From assembly GCF_042643265.1 (NCBI RefSeq), contig NZ_JBHRRZ010000003.1, forward strand, positions 62,001 to 126,000: a stretch of 64,000 bases of DNA, written 5' to 3'. The DNA comes from Virgibacillus_O sediminis. Lineage in GTDB: Bacteria; Bacillota; Bacilli; Bacillales; Amphibacillaceae. Below, one piece after another: positions 43,894 through 51,159 of the stretch. The notes under the pieces were generated by a model. It was given only the letters and a program-made list of their open reading frames with translations. It was not told where the DNA came from and did not search any database. Made by a program: the position numbers and the translations under genes. Position 1 is the first letter of the stretch; every line of letters starts with the position of its first letter.

Positions 43894-44246
43894 CTTTCTC
43901 TCCCCCCTTTGTCCAATTCTTCCTCAATAATTTCTTCAGCCTGTCGGTCAAAGGAAGCAGATTTTCTTACATAAAGGGTACAAAGCACCCATGTCATAAT
44001 AAATTGAGAAAAGGCATAAAACCAAGCCAGACTTATATCCCCGACCACAGGGCGATTCAAAACGTTGGTATAGGAAGTCAAAATAGGCAGGGAGAAATAG
44101 AATAGCAGGAAGAAAGTGGAGAGTGGTACAATAAATTTCTTCCTGTCGCGAGTTAATTCTTTGAATTTCCTGCTCTTAGCAACCCTAACAAATTTATCTT
44201 GCTTTTCCCCTTTCTTCAACGCAATGTAATCGTTTTCAATACTCAT
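43890..44246 (-). CDS. DUF485 membrane protein, symporter partner (YwcB-like)
   Basis: 118 residues with two membrane helices (FIVPLSTFFLLFYFSLPILT and SLAWFYAFSQFIMTWVLCT) and charged ends, the DUF485 pattern. Such proteins are almost always encoded next to ActP-type symporters; their role is not established. The ATG at 44246 lies behind AAGGAGG at a rather long 11-nt distance. Upstream gene of the pair; the symporter start is inside its last codon. Confidence 0.88.
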   Translation of the reverse strand: MSIENDYIALKKGEKQDKFVRVAKSRKFKELTRDRKKFIVPLSTFFLLFYFSLPILTSYTNVLNRPVVGDISLAWFYAFSQFIMTWVLCTLYVRKSASFDRQAEEIIEEELDKGGRER

Positions 44247-44309
44247 TTTTTTCCATTCCTCCTTCTTAAACTTCTGCCGGCAAAGAAGCAAAACTATTAG
44301 GATGCCCTA

Positions 44310-44338
44310 ATCGTAGCTCACAACTGGATGAATTTCAA
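44310..44338 (-). promoter_or_regulatory. Sigma-A promoter of the DUF485-symporter operon
   Basis: Minus strand TTGAAA (44338-44333), 17-nt spacer, TACGAT (44315-44310). Confidence 0.68.
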
Positions 44339-44399
44339 TTGGTAATTTTCTAAAATATTAAAATAATATAAAAGTCATAGAACTTCTCTCTTCCCACAT

Positions 44400-44414
44400 A
44401 TATACCAGGTATAT
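44400..44414. promoter_or_regulatory. Perfect 15-bp palindrome upstream of the symporter operon
   Basis: ATATACC-A-GGTATAT, a 7-1-7 inverted repeat about 62 bp upstream of the -35 element. Possible operator; regulator unknown. Confidence 0.35.
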
Positions 44415-44457
44415 TAGAATAGGTTAAATTACCCAGACACTCTCCCATTCCTATCTA

Positions 44458-44487
44458 CAAAAAGACCGTTCCCCTATGGAAACGGCC
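44458..44487 (-). terminator. Terminator after the fumarylacetoacetase-family gene
   Basis: Minus strand GGCCGTTTCC/GGGAACGGTC ten-bp stem including G-U pairs, loop ATAG, then TTTTT. Confidence 0.85.
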
Positions 44488-44497
44488 ACTATTAATA

Positions 44498-45424
44498 CTA
44501 TACTTTTCTCACTTTATTTTCCATGCTTCCAATCCGCTCAATTTCCAATCGGACTATATCTCCATCCTCGAGAAACTGCGGAGGATCCATGGCAACTCCT
44601 ACTCCATCCGGTGTTCCGGACAGGATAATATCTCCCGGCTTCAAGGTTATGAGACCCGATATGAATTCAATCAGGTAAGGAACATCATAAATCAGATGGC
44701 TGGTATTTGATTCTTGCCTTAGTTCCCCGTTTATATATGAACGGATGGACAGATTGGATGGGTCTTCTATCTCACCGGCAGAAACCACCCATGGTCCGAC
44801 CGGGGTGCTCCGATCTAATGTTTTGCCCTGGAGCCATTGCGGGGTACGCTTCTGCAAATCCCTGGCAGAAATATCATTGCCGATAGTATACCCGGCAATG
44901 TAGCCGAGGGCATCCTCTTTTTTGACATTAGATGCTTCTCTTCCGATAACTATCCCAAGTTCCACTTCATAGTCCAGTTTTTTTGTCGCCGAGGGTTTTT
45001 CTATATCTTCATTTGGCCCGATGAGGGCGTTACTAAACTTTGCAAATAGTACAGGAAAATCAGATACCTCCCCTTTCATTTCTGCAGCATGGGCAGCATA
45101 ATTCTTGCCAATGCAAATAATCTTAGAAGGCTCCGGCACCGGTGTACCCAATTCGACCACTTCTTTGGAAACAGCCTGTCCACCTTGCTGCTTAATAAAT
45201 TGTTCTGTTTCCTTAGCCACTTTCAACGTCTGCTCCCCCAAACGGTAGAAACTGCCTGGGTCGGAAGGAACCATGCGGTCTATCCATTCAGCATGTTCAC
45301 CAGTCTTCTTCGTCTTTGCTAGGGAACTATAGTGCTCCTGCAGGTCGTATACATTCTCTTCAATCATCAACCCCATACGAAAGTTTCCCGGGATCTCCTT
45401 TGGTCTATAACTGATCAGTCTCAT
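44498..45424 (-). CDS. Fumarylacetoacetate hydrolase family protein
   Basis: 308 residues: a short N-terminal domain, then the FAH fold over about residues 105-305. Metal and catalytic segments: KIICIGKNYAAHAAEMKG, DYEVELGIVIG (Glu pair), GNDISARDLQ and LSGTPDGVGVAM. Family enzymes cleave or decarboxylate C-C bonds in acylpyruvates and catechol-path products; YisK-type oxaloacetate decarboxylase is another possibility. No aromatic-degradation genes are adjacent. GGGGGGATG precedes the start; single-gene unit with its own terminator. Confidence 0.87.
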   Translation of the reverse strand: MRLISYRPKEIPGNFRMGLMIEENVYDLQEHYSSLAKTKKTGEHAEWIDRMVPSDPGSFYRLGEQTLKVAKETEQFIKQQGGQAVSKEVVELGTPVPEPSKIICIGKNYAAHAAEMKGEVSDFPVLFAKFSNALIGPNEDIEKPSATKKLDYEVELGIVIGREASNVKKEDALGYIAGYTIGNDISARDLQKRTPQWLQGKTLDRSTPVGPWVVSAGEIEDPSNLSIRSYINGELRQESNTSHLIYDVPYLIEFISGLITLKPGDIILSGTPDGVGVAMDPPQFLEDGDIVRLEIERIGSMENKVRKV

Positions 45425-45506
45425 ACTTTCATCCCCCCATATGTATCTTACAAGAAAATTCTATCAAATTGCCGTAGTAAAAGACAGCCGGACCTATGAC
45501 ACTACT

Positions 45507-45532
45507 GTTTGAACTGATTTTTAAAAGGGTAG
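45507..45532 (+). promoter_or_regulatory. Sigma-B-type promoter of the YflT-like gene
   Basis: GTTTGA (45507-45512), 14-nt spacer, GGGTAG (45527-45532), 37 bp before the start codon. B. subtilis yflT is a known sigma-B gene, which supports the assignment. Confidence 0.78.
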
Positions 45533-45569
45533 AAAGATAGTGATAACGCCAAATCAAGGAGGTATGAGT

Positions 45570-45920
45570 ATGGCCAGACATGTAGAGGGCTCCTACCGGA
45601 AACAAGAAGAAGCAGTCGAAGCAGTTAACAAGCTGAAACTGGAAGGATACAAACCCAGTCAAATCACCGTTGTCACTAACAACAAAAAAACGGACGAACT
45701 AAAGCATGATTCTTCCGTTCAAGTGGAAGAAGGCAAAAAGGAAAAGAAGAAAGATGAAAGCTTTATGGACAAAGTCGATCGTCTATTTGCTGATGAAACG
45801 ACCAATCCATTTAACCAGCTTAGAGATTTGGGAGTAGATGAAGAGGAAGCCAAGCTATACCAGGGAGATATGAAATCAAGATATTATCTAGTACTCGTAG
45901 AGAGGAAGCAGCCGGAATAG
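45570..45920 (+). CDS. YflT-family general stress protein
   Basis: 116 residues: VEGSYRKQEEAVEAVNKLKLEG at the start is the HSP20-unrelated 'general stress protein 17M-like' repeat domain of YflT, followed by a lysine/glutamate-rich linker (residues 48-63) and a C-terminal half ending GDMKSRYYLVLVE. Soluble, very hydrophilic. Function unknown. ATG at 45570 follows GGAGG by eight bases; an ATG six bases earlier is too close. Sigma-B promoter upstream fits a stress role. Confidence 0.85.
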   Translation: MARHVEGSYRKQEEAVEAVNKLKLEGYKPSQITVVTNNKKTDELKHDSSVQVEEGKKEKKKDESFMDKVDRLFADETTNPFNQLRDLGVDEEEAKLYQGDMKSRYYLVLVERKQPE

Positions 45921-45945
45921 CTGCCTCGCGGACGGCAGCTATTCC
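45914..45945 (+). other. Hairpin overlapping the stop codon of the YflT-like gene
   Basis: Perfect 12-bp stem GGAATAGCTGCC/GGCAGCTATTCC with an 8-nt loop; the stop TAG is inside the left arm. No T-run follows (CGCAACCGTCC), so it is not a standard terminator. Confidence 0.6.
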
Positions 45946-46381
45946 CGCAACCGTCCCCCTGCGTCATTTATAACAAAGGCAGGAATAGAAATGGGCCTTT
46001 TTCATCCAACTGTTTTGCAAAACCTCCACATCACAAGCAGGCACTCGAAACACCATAGCCTTCTCCGCCCTGCATATAATTATCCACGACATTCCGAAAC
46101 CGACTAGAAGAAAATGCAGAAGAACGAAAGATAATATGACAGTACCCAAAACATATGGACAAAATACAAATGGAAGCCCTCAAATACTTCTCTAAACCTT
46201 GCCAATACCCAATATGGAAGCAATCTGTTTTACATGGCCTGTCAAGGCGGTGTTTTGGAATAAAAAAAACTGCCTATCCCCCCTCAAAAACTGTTGCTAT
46301 TTATTCAAAAATCATTCAACATCCCAAAAATCCATAATGTTATACTGGTTTTGTATGAACGAAGTTGAATGGAGGACGAAT
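45946..46381. other. 436-bp gap before the lipoprotein gene
   Basis: No gene can be supported. A 61-codon minus-strand frame (46149-45964) starts with TTG, has no ribosome-binding site and an odd cysteine-rich end. The right end must carry the lipoprotein promoter; TTATAC at 46337-46342 is a candidate -10 without a clear -35. Confidence 0.4.
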
Positions 46382-47128
46382 ATGAAAAATAGAATGTCAC
46401 TGGCTATGATCATAATTATTTCTGTTATTTCTCTAATAGGATGCAGTACAGGTGAAGAAGATACAGAACAGGCGGTAGATGAACTTCCTGAACTGAAAGT
46501 AGATTTCAACGTGCCGGAAGAAGCTGAGGTGGATGAAAGCGTGGTGCTCACTGCCGAAGTAACATACGGAGGAGAGGCCGTAGAAGGCGCCGATGTCATC
46601 TTTGAATACTGGAAGGGGGAAAATGAGGAAAATAGTAAAGAGGTAGAACCCACCTACCAAGGTGAGGGGATATACAAAGCAGAAGTCACTTTTAATGAGG
46701 ATGCCAATTATAATTTATATTCCCATGTGACGGCTGAAGGCCTGCATACTATGCCGCTCGAGTCTATCCAAGTTGGGGAAGGTTCCCCGATAGAAACCGA
46801 AGACTCAGGAGATGATTCAGAAAGCCCGGATGGTATCTCCATCCATTTCGTGGAGCCTGAGCAGCCCGCTCCCGGAGAAGATGTCAAACTCACAACACAG
46901 CTGAATATGGGTGATACGGCCTTAGAAGCGGCAGATGTTCGATATGAGATCTGGAAAAAGGGAGAGAAGGACTCCCCGCATGAATGGCTGGATGCAGAAG
47001 AGATAACCGCCGGAGAATATGAGGCTCACTATGCATTCCCCGAAGCAGGCACGTACATGATCAACATTCATATAGAAGACGGGGAAAGTCTGCATGAACA
47101 TCAAGAATTTGAGTTAACCATAGAATAA
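46382..47128 (+). CDS. Lipoprotein with two YtkA/FixH-like domains
   Basis: 248 residues. A lipoprotein signal peptide with lipobox SLIGC puts the modified cysteine at residue 21. Two related beta-sandwich domains follow: residues about 38-125 (LKVDFNVPEEAEVDESVVLT...) and 150-247 (GISIHFVEPEQPAPGEDVKL...), each with the EYWK/YEIWKKG-type strand and a histidine near its end (HTMPL, LHEHQEF). They are linked by an acidic Ser/Asp/Glu stretch. YtkA-like proteins lie on the outer face of the membrane; role unproven. GGAGG is six bases before the ATG. Confidence 0.85.
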   Translation: MKNRMSLAMIIIISVISLIGCSTGEEDTEQAVDELPELKVDFNVPEEAEVDESVVLTAEVTYGGEAVEGADVIFEYWKGENEENSKEVEPTYQGEGIYKAEVTFNEDANYNLYSHVTAEGLHTMPLESIQVGEGSPIETEDSGDDSESPDGISIHFVEPEQPAPGEDVKLTTQLNMGDTALEAADVRYEIWKKGEKDSPHEWLDAEEITAGEYEAHYAFPEAGTYMINIHIEDGESLHEHQEFELTIE

Positions 47129-47144
47129 TAGCCCCAAAAAAATA

Positions 47145-47391
47145 TGAGGTTGGGACAAAACTAAATTGCTTTACTCAAAAGATGAACAATGAACTGAATT
47201 AGCGGAGGAAATATACGCAGACTCCTACGGGAGGAAAGGCCTAGCTGAGACCCCGAAGTGCGATAGCACTCGGAGGCTCAGCAGCTGCCCGTGGAAAGCG
47301 AAGTATATTTCCGCAGCGGCTATTCCATTTCACAAGATTTCTAGCTAGTTCGGCTTTTTTCTTTTGAGTAAACAATTTTGTCCCAGCCTCA
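47145..47391. repeat. 247-bp nested palindromic repeat element
   Basis: Outer inverted arms TGAGGTTGGGACAAAA (47145-47160) and TTTTGTCCCAGCCTCA (47376-47391), next arms TTGCTTTACTCAAAAGA (47166-47182) and TCTTTTGAGTAAACAA (47360-47375), an inner pair GCGG..AAATATAC/GTATATTTCCGC (47202-47216, 47303-47314), and a core hairpin GCTGAG...GTGC-GATA-GCAC...CTCAGC (47244-47282). It fills the gap between convergent genes. No coding frame. Related nested palindromes are, from memory, frequent between genes of Bacillaceae; I cannot name the family. Confidence 0.85.
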
Positions 47392-47413
47392 CTTTTTAAT
47401 ATTACTTGGCCTT

Positions 47414-48178
47414 TTAAATCTGATATTTATGTATAGTCGATAATACGAGTTTCAAGTCTTCCGCAGCTATTTGGCCAGGAGCTGAAGCCTCTTTTCCCGA
47501 GCCGAATGTCGCAGCGGAACCAAATACTTCTCCTGCAAGCCTGCTGATTAATCCCAATTTGCCCATCGCCATGGTGATGATTGGCCTGTCTGCATATATT
47601 CTGCTCATTTTACTTGTTGCCTGCAACAACGTAAACAAATCTTCCATATCACGGGGCATAACAGCTATTTTAGGAATATCCGCTCCCATTTCCTGCATTC
47701 CTTGAAGCCGCGATAGGATTTCTCCCATTTCCGGCGTTTTGTCGAAATCATGATTGGACAGGATGACACGGATGTCATTCTCCCTTGCCTGTTGGATGAT
47801 CGTTTCTACCTTTAGCTTATCAGCAAAGTATTCTACATCAATCACATCCACCATGCCGGTATCAATTATCTTAGACAGCAGCCGGAAGTAAGTGTCTTCC
47901 GACAACTCCCTATTTCCTCCTTCTTTATCCGTACGGAAGGTGAACAATAATGGGATTTCCCCTAAATCTTTACGCAACTGGGCAGCGGTTCCGCTGATTT
48001 CATCCAGACAATCTACTCGTTCATGAACATCTGCCCGCCATTCTACCATGTCCGGTTCCGATTCTTTAACCACAGCCACTTCTTCAGCCAGCTGCTTATC
48101 TGTCCTTCCCATCAGCGGAATAATGACTTTAGGTGTTCCTTCCCCGATAAGTACATCCCTGACTTTCACGACCTTCAT
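47414..48178 (-). CDS. aroD: 3-dehydroquinate dehydratase, type I
   Basis: 254 residues, type I aldolase-like barrel. The catalytic pair is visible: His in SNHDFDKTP near 142 and the Schiff-base Lys in IPKIAVMP near 169; EWRADV near 45 and GSAATFGSGKEASAPGQI near 222 bind substrate. It dehydrates 3-dehydroquinate in the shikimate pathway. GGAGG lies 7 nt before the ATG at 48178. Divergent from aroK, so two shikimate genes share an intergenic region. Confidence 0.95.
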   Translation of the reverse strand: MKVVKVRDVLIGEGTPKVIIPLMGRTDKQLAEEVAVVKESEPDMVEWRADVHERVDCLDEISGTAAQLRKDLGEIPLLFTFRTDKEGGNRELSEDTYFRLLSKIIDTGMVDVIDVEYFADKLKVETIIQQARENDIRVILSNHDFDKTPEMGEILSRLQGMQEMGADIPKIAVMPRDMEDLFTLLQATSKMSRIYADRPIITMAMGKLGLISRLAGEVFGSAATFGSGKEASAPGQIAAEDLKLVLSTIHKYQI

Positions 48179-48302
48179 ATGATGACCTCCACTATAATTC
48201 AAATTATTTATCATTATACTCCAACTCTATCATTTTTCCTCTGGGCAAACACATCCATTTATCTTATACTGATGCTAATTACATATTTGCGGGGGGATTA
48301 GA

Positions 48303-48842
48303 ATGAAAGAAGGCCAAATTACACAAAAAAGCGTTGTACTTATTGGTTTTATGGGAGCAGGAAAAACGACAATCGGAGAGGAACTGGCAAATCAGACCGG
48401 CAGATCTTTTATCGATACGGATCAAGAAATTGAAAAATATTTTGGCATGCCGGCCACAGAAATTTTCCAATCTCGAGGAGAAGAGGCTTTCCGTCAAAAA
48501 GAAAAAGAAGTCATCATAAATTATGCTGAACAGCAGGGGTATATCATTTCCGTAGGGGGTGGCGCGTTTTTACAGGAGGAAATTAAAGAAACTTGCCTAA
48601 GTAATAGTGTAGTTGCTTTCTTAGATATATCATGGCCTTCCTGGAAAGAAAGGTTAAGTCTGCTGATTGATACCCGCCCTGTTCTGCAGGGGAAAACAAT
48701 GGATGAGATCCAGCAATTATTTGAGGAACGCCAAAAAATATATCGCTCCTCTCACCATATTGAAGTGAAGACGGATGATTTTAGCCCGGAACAAACAGCA
48801 GAGAATATCATCAAGCAGCTACAAATAGAGACAATCCGATAA
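48303..48842 (+). CDS. aroK: Shikimate kinase
   Basis: 179 residues. Walker A GFMGAGKTT at residues 15-23, the shikimate-binding DTDQEIE near 38 and FRQKEKEV near 60, the VSVGGGAF loop near 80 and the TRPVLQG lid near 120. It phosphorylates shikimate with ATP. GGGGGG precedes the ATG by a short distance. Single gene, divergent from aroD, convergent with the ABC ATPase gene. Confidence 0.94.
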   Translation: MKEGQITQKSVVLIGFMGAGKTTIGEELANQTGRSFIDTDQEIEKYFGMPATEIFQSRGEEAFRQKEKEVIINYAEQQGYIISVGGGAFLQEEIKETCLSNSVVAFLDISWPSWKERLSLLIDTRPVLQGKTMDEIQQLFEERQKIYRSSHHIEVKTDDFSPEQTAENIIKQLQIETIR

Positions 48843-48901
48843 ATAGAGGCAGGAGGTGGGGGGATATATGAAAAACAAACGTTCTTCCCATCCCCCTGCA
48901 A

Positions 48902-49699
48902 TTATGACCTCTTAAGCTTTTCTTTTAACAGCATCCAGGGCCTGCCCTGATACCATTCCACTTTAATATCCTTATTAAGGAAGCGGGAAAGATTTTGACT
49001 GGTCAAGACACTTTCTGTCTGTCCTTCCTCAAACACCTTTCCATCCTTCAGCAATAATGTGTGAGAGAAAATAGGAAGGATCTCCTCGGCGTGGTGGGTG
49101 ACGTAAATGATGGTGGGAGAGGCCTCCTGTTCTGCCAACCGGCTCACCGACTCAAGCAATTCTTCTCTAGCCAGGAAATCAAGTCCATTCGTAGGCTCAT
49201 CCAATATTAATAGACGGGGATTCCCCATTAAGCCTCTCGCAATCAGAATTTTTTGCCTTTCCCCTTGGGAACATGACTGATAGGAACTGTCAGCCACCCC
49301 TGAACAACCCAGTTGCTCCATCAATTGATATGCCTTCTGATAATCATGCTCATTAGGCCGCTCATACAGCCCGATAGATGCAAACTTGCCACTCACTACT
49401 ATATCCACTGCCTGTTCCACACCTCTGATACGCTCTTGCAGGGAGGAACTGACCCAGCCGATGGACTTGCGCATTTCTCTTATATCCGTCTTTCCAAATA
49501 GGTTTCCCATCACCTGGACAGTCCCGATGCTAGGCCATATGTAACCGTTGATCATATTTAGCAGCGTGGTCTTTCCAGAACCATTCAAACCCATCACAGC
49601 CCAATGTTCTCCTTTTTGCACCTTCCAATCTATTTCTGACAAAATAGTTTGTCCCTGCCATATCCAGGAAACATTCTTTAATTCGATCTCCAATGCCAT
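48902..49699 (-). CDS. ABC transporter ATP-binding protein (YlmA-like)
   Basis: 265 residues, one ATPase domain: Walker A MGLNGSGKTTL near 37, CSQGERQKI as the signature (SQGE in place of SGGQ), Walker B LLILDEPTNGLDFL, and VTHHAEEI. The NGYIWPS segment is typical of the YlmA/ModF-like subgroup. No permease is adjacent, so whether it transports anything is open. The ATG at 49699 follows GGAGG; the next gene upstream is tRNA-Arg. Confidence 0.88.
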   Translation of the reverse strand: MALEIELKNVSWIWQGQTILSEIDWKVQKGEHWAVMGLNGSGKTTLLNMINGYIWPSIGTVQVMGNLFGKTDIREMRKSIGWVSSSLQERIRGVEQAVDIVVSGKFASIGLYERPNEHDYQKAYQLMEQLGCSGVADSSYQSCSQGERQKILIARGLMGNPRLLILDEPTNGLDFLAREELLESVSRLAEQEASPTIIYVTHHAEEILPIFSHTLLLKDGKVFEEGQTESVLTSQNLSRFLNKDIKVEWYQGRPWMLLKEKLKRS

Positions 49700-49788
49700 G
49701 GCACTTTCCTCCCTGACCATATATCTTTAAATATAGAAAAAGACAAGAAATACAGCTTGTCTGCACTTCTTGCCTTATCTATTGATGA

Positions 49789-49864
49789 CGCGCCCGGAGG
49801 GATTCGAACCCCCGACTGACTTGGTACCGGAAACCAACGCTCTATCCAACTGAGCTACGGGCGC
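49789..49864 (-). tRNA. tRNA-Arg (anticodon CCG)
   Basis: Cloverleaf: acceptor GCGCCCG/CGGGCGC, D-stem GCTC/GAGC, anticodon stem TTGGT/ACCAA with loop TTCCGGT (anticodon CCG), T-arm GGGGG-TTCGAAT-CCCTC. The variable region counts seven bases (GTCAGTC) by this pairing. CCA is not encoded. It reads CGG codons. Its position upstream of clpP is the same as in B. subtilis. Confidence 0.96.
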
Positions 49865-49896
49865 ATAGGAATGTAAATCTTTTTGGCACATAGAAT

Positions 49897-49925
49897 ATTA
49901 TAACCCCCTTCTACGAATTTGACAA
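49897..49925 (-). promoter_or_regulatory. Promoter of tRNA-Arg
   Basis: Minus strand TTGTCA (49925-49920), 17-nt spacer, TATAAT (49902-49897), about 33 bp before the tRNA. Confidence 0.85.
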
Positions 49926-50011
49926 CCCCTTTTTATAAATCATACAGGTTTAATTACCTGTGGATTGGGAATGATGGGTAAAAGATTTATCTTTGTCAAT
50001 GAATGTTATCG

Positions 50012-50041
50012 TTTGACCTTTATTGACCATTTAGTTATGAT
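50012..50041 (+). promoter_or_regulatory. clpP promoter with CtsR operator
   Basis: TTTGACCTTTATTGACC (50012-50028) is, on the minus strand, GGTCAATAAAGGTCAAA, close to the CtsR heptad repeat RGTCAAA-NAN-RGTCAAA. It covers the -35 TTGACC (50013-50018); the -10 TATGAT is at 50036-50041 with a 17-nt spacer. CtsR repression relieved by heat or protein stress is expected. Confidence 0.88.
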
Positions 50042-50079
50042 AAAGACAGAACGTTATTGAATAAGGGAGGATTTTACTT

Positions 50080-50667
50080 ATGAACTTAATACCGACAGTA
50101 ATTGAACAGACCAACCGTGGGGAACGCGCCTATGACATTTACTCTCGCCTGCTGAAAGACCGCATTGTCATGCTTGGAAGCGGAATAGATGATAATGTAG
50201 CCAATACCATCGTTGCCCAATTACTATTCCTGGAAGCGGAAGATCCGGAGAAAGACATCTCACTGTACATCAACTCACCAGGCGGATCCATCACTGCCGG
50301 CATGGCCATCTTCGACACGATGCAGTTCATTAAGCCGGATGTATCCACCATTTGTACAGGCATGGCGGCATCCATGGGTGCTTTTCTGCTCGCTGCAGGG
50401 GAAAAAGGCAAGCGCTATGCCCTGCCTAATAGTGAAGTGATGATTCACCAGCCTTTAGGTGGGACTCAGGGACAGGCTACAGACATAGAAATCCATGCCC
50501 GCCGCATCATCGAAATGAAACGTAAAATGAACGAGATTCTTTCAGAGCGTACCGGTCAGCCGCTTGAGGTCATTGAACGTGATACAGAGCGTGACAATTT
50601 CATGAGTGCTCAAAAATCTGTAGAGTATGGTTTGATAGATAAAATTCTGGAACGCAATGAGAAGTAG
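50080..50667 (+). CDS. clpP: ATP-dependent Clp protease proteolytic subunit
   Basis: 195 residues. Catalytic triad Ser98 (GMAASMGAF), His123 (MIHQPLGG) and Asp172 (ERDNFMS) all align to the canonical positions. It forms the tetradecameric chamber that degrades proteins delivered by ClpX, ClpC or ClpE, including tmRNA-tagged chains. GGGAGG lies upstream of the ATG. Preceded by a CtsR-type operator, followed by a strong terminator. Confidence 0.98.
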   Translation: MNLIPTVIEQTNRGERAYDIYSRLLKDRIVMLGSGIDDNVANTIVAQLLFLEAEDPEKDISLYINSPGGSITAGMAIFDTMQFIKPDVSTICTGMAASMGAFLLAAGEKGKRYALPNSEVMIHQPLGGTQGQATDIEIHARRIIEMKRKMNEILSERTGQPLEVIERDTERDNFMSAQKSVEYGLIDKILERNEK

Positions 50668-50669
50668 TA

Positions 50670-50708
50670 AAATATCCCTTTCACAAATGTGAAAGGGATA
50701 TTTTTTTA
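50670..50708 (+). terminator. Terminator of clpP
   Basis: AATATCCCTTTCACA paired with TGTGAAAGGGATATT and followed by TTTTTT. The opposite strand has a shorter T-run and may help end the crh transcript. Confidence 0.95.
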
Positions 50709-50751
50709 TATGTGGTCGTATATGGTTCGGTTCTTTAGCGAATGAACCAGA

Positions 50752-51003
50752 TCAATTTGAGACAAAGGAGATTAAATGCTCAAGTGCATCGGCTTCATCT
50801 GCACCTTCTGCAATTATTTTAATCTCTTCTCCGCTTGTTACAGCCAGACTCATTAACCCCATAATACTTTTGGCATTAACTTTTTTTCCGCCTTTTTCCA
50901 GAAATAAATTTGCTGAATACCGGTTTGCTTCTTGTACAAACTGTGCTGCAGGCCGTGCCTGGAGCCCTGTATCCAATTCCACTTTGACGGATTTCTCAAC
51001 CAA
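50752..51003 (-). CDS. crh: Catabolite repression HPr-like protein Crh
   Basis: 83 residues with the HPr fold. Gln15 (TGLQARPAA) replaces the catalytic histidine of HPr, while Ser46 (NAKSIMGL) is kept: the defining Crh pattern. HPrK phosphorylates Ser46, and Crh-P acts as a CcpA co-repressor. Start is TTG at 51003, nine bases after GAGAGG; the preceding ATG abuts that site. It ends the rapZ-yvcK-whiA-crh cluster, as in B. subtilis. Confidence 0.94.
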   Translation of the reverse strand: MVEKSVKVELDTGLQARPAAQFVQEANRYSANLFLEKGGKKVNAKSIMGLMSLAVTSGEEIKIIAEGADEADALEHLISFVSN

Positions 51004-51159
51004 ATTCCTCATCCTCTCTACTCGTAAGCGCTGCCAGACCATATTGTAGTTAATCGACAGCTCCTGCCCAAAGCTGGAACTGCCGATTTCTATGGCATGT
51101 AAAATTATTATGATATTTTAATTTACCTGTATTATATCATGAACCTCTTGCAAAATGAA

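Noticed and set aside
45964..46149. 61-codon minus-strand frame with a hydrophobic start
   Set aside because: TTG start, no ribosome-binding site and no recognisable family; a chance frame cannot be excluded.
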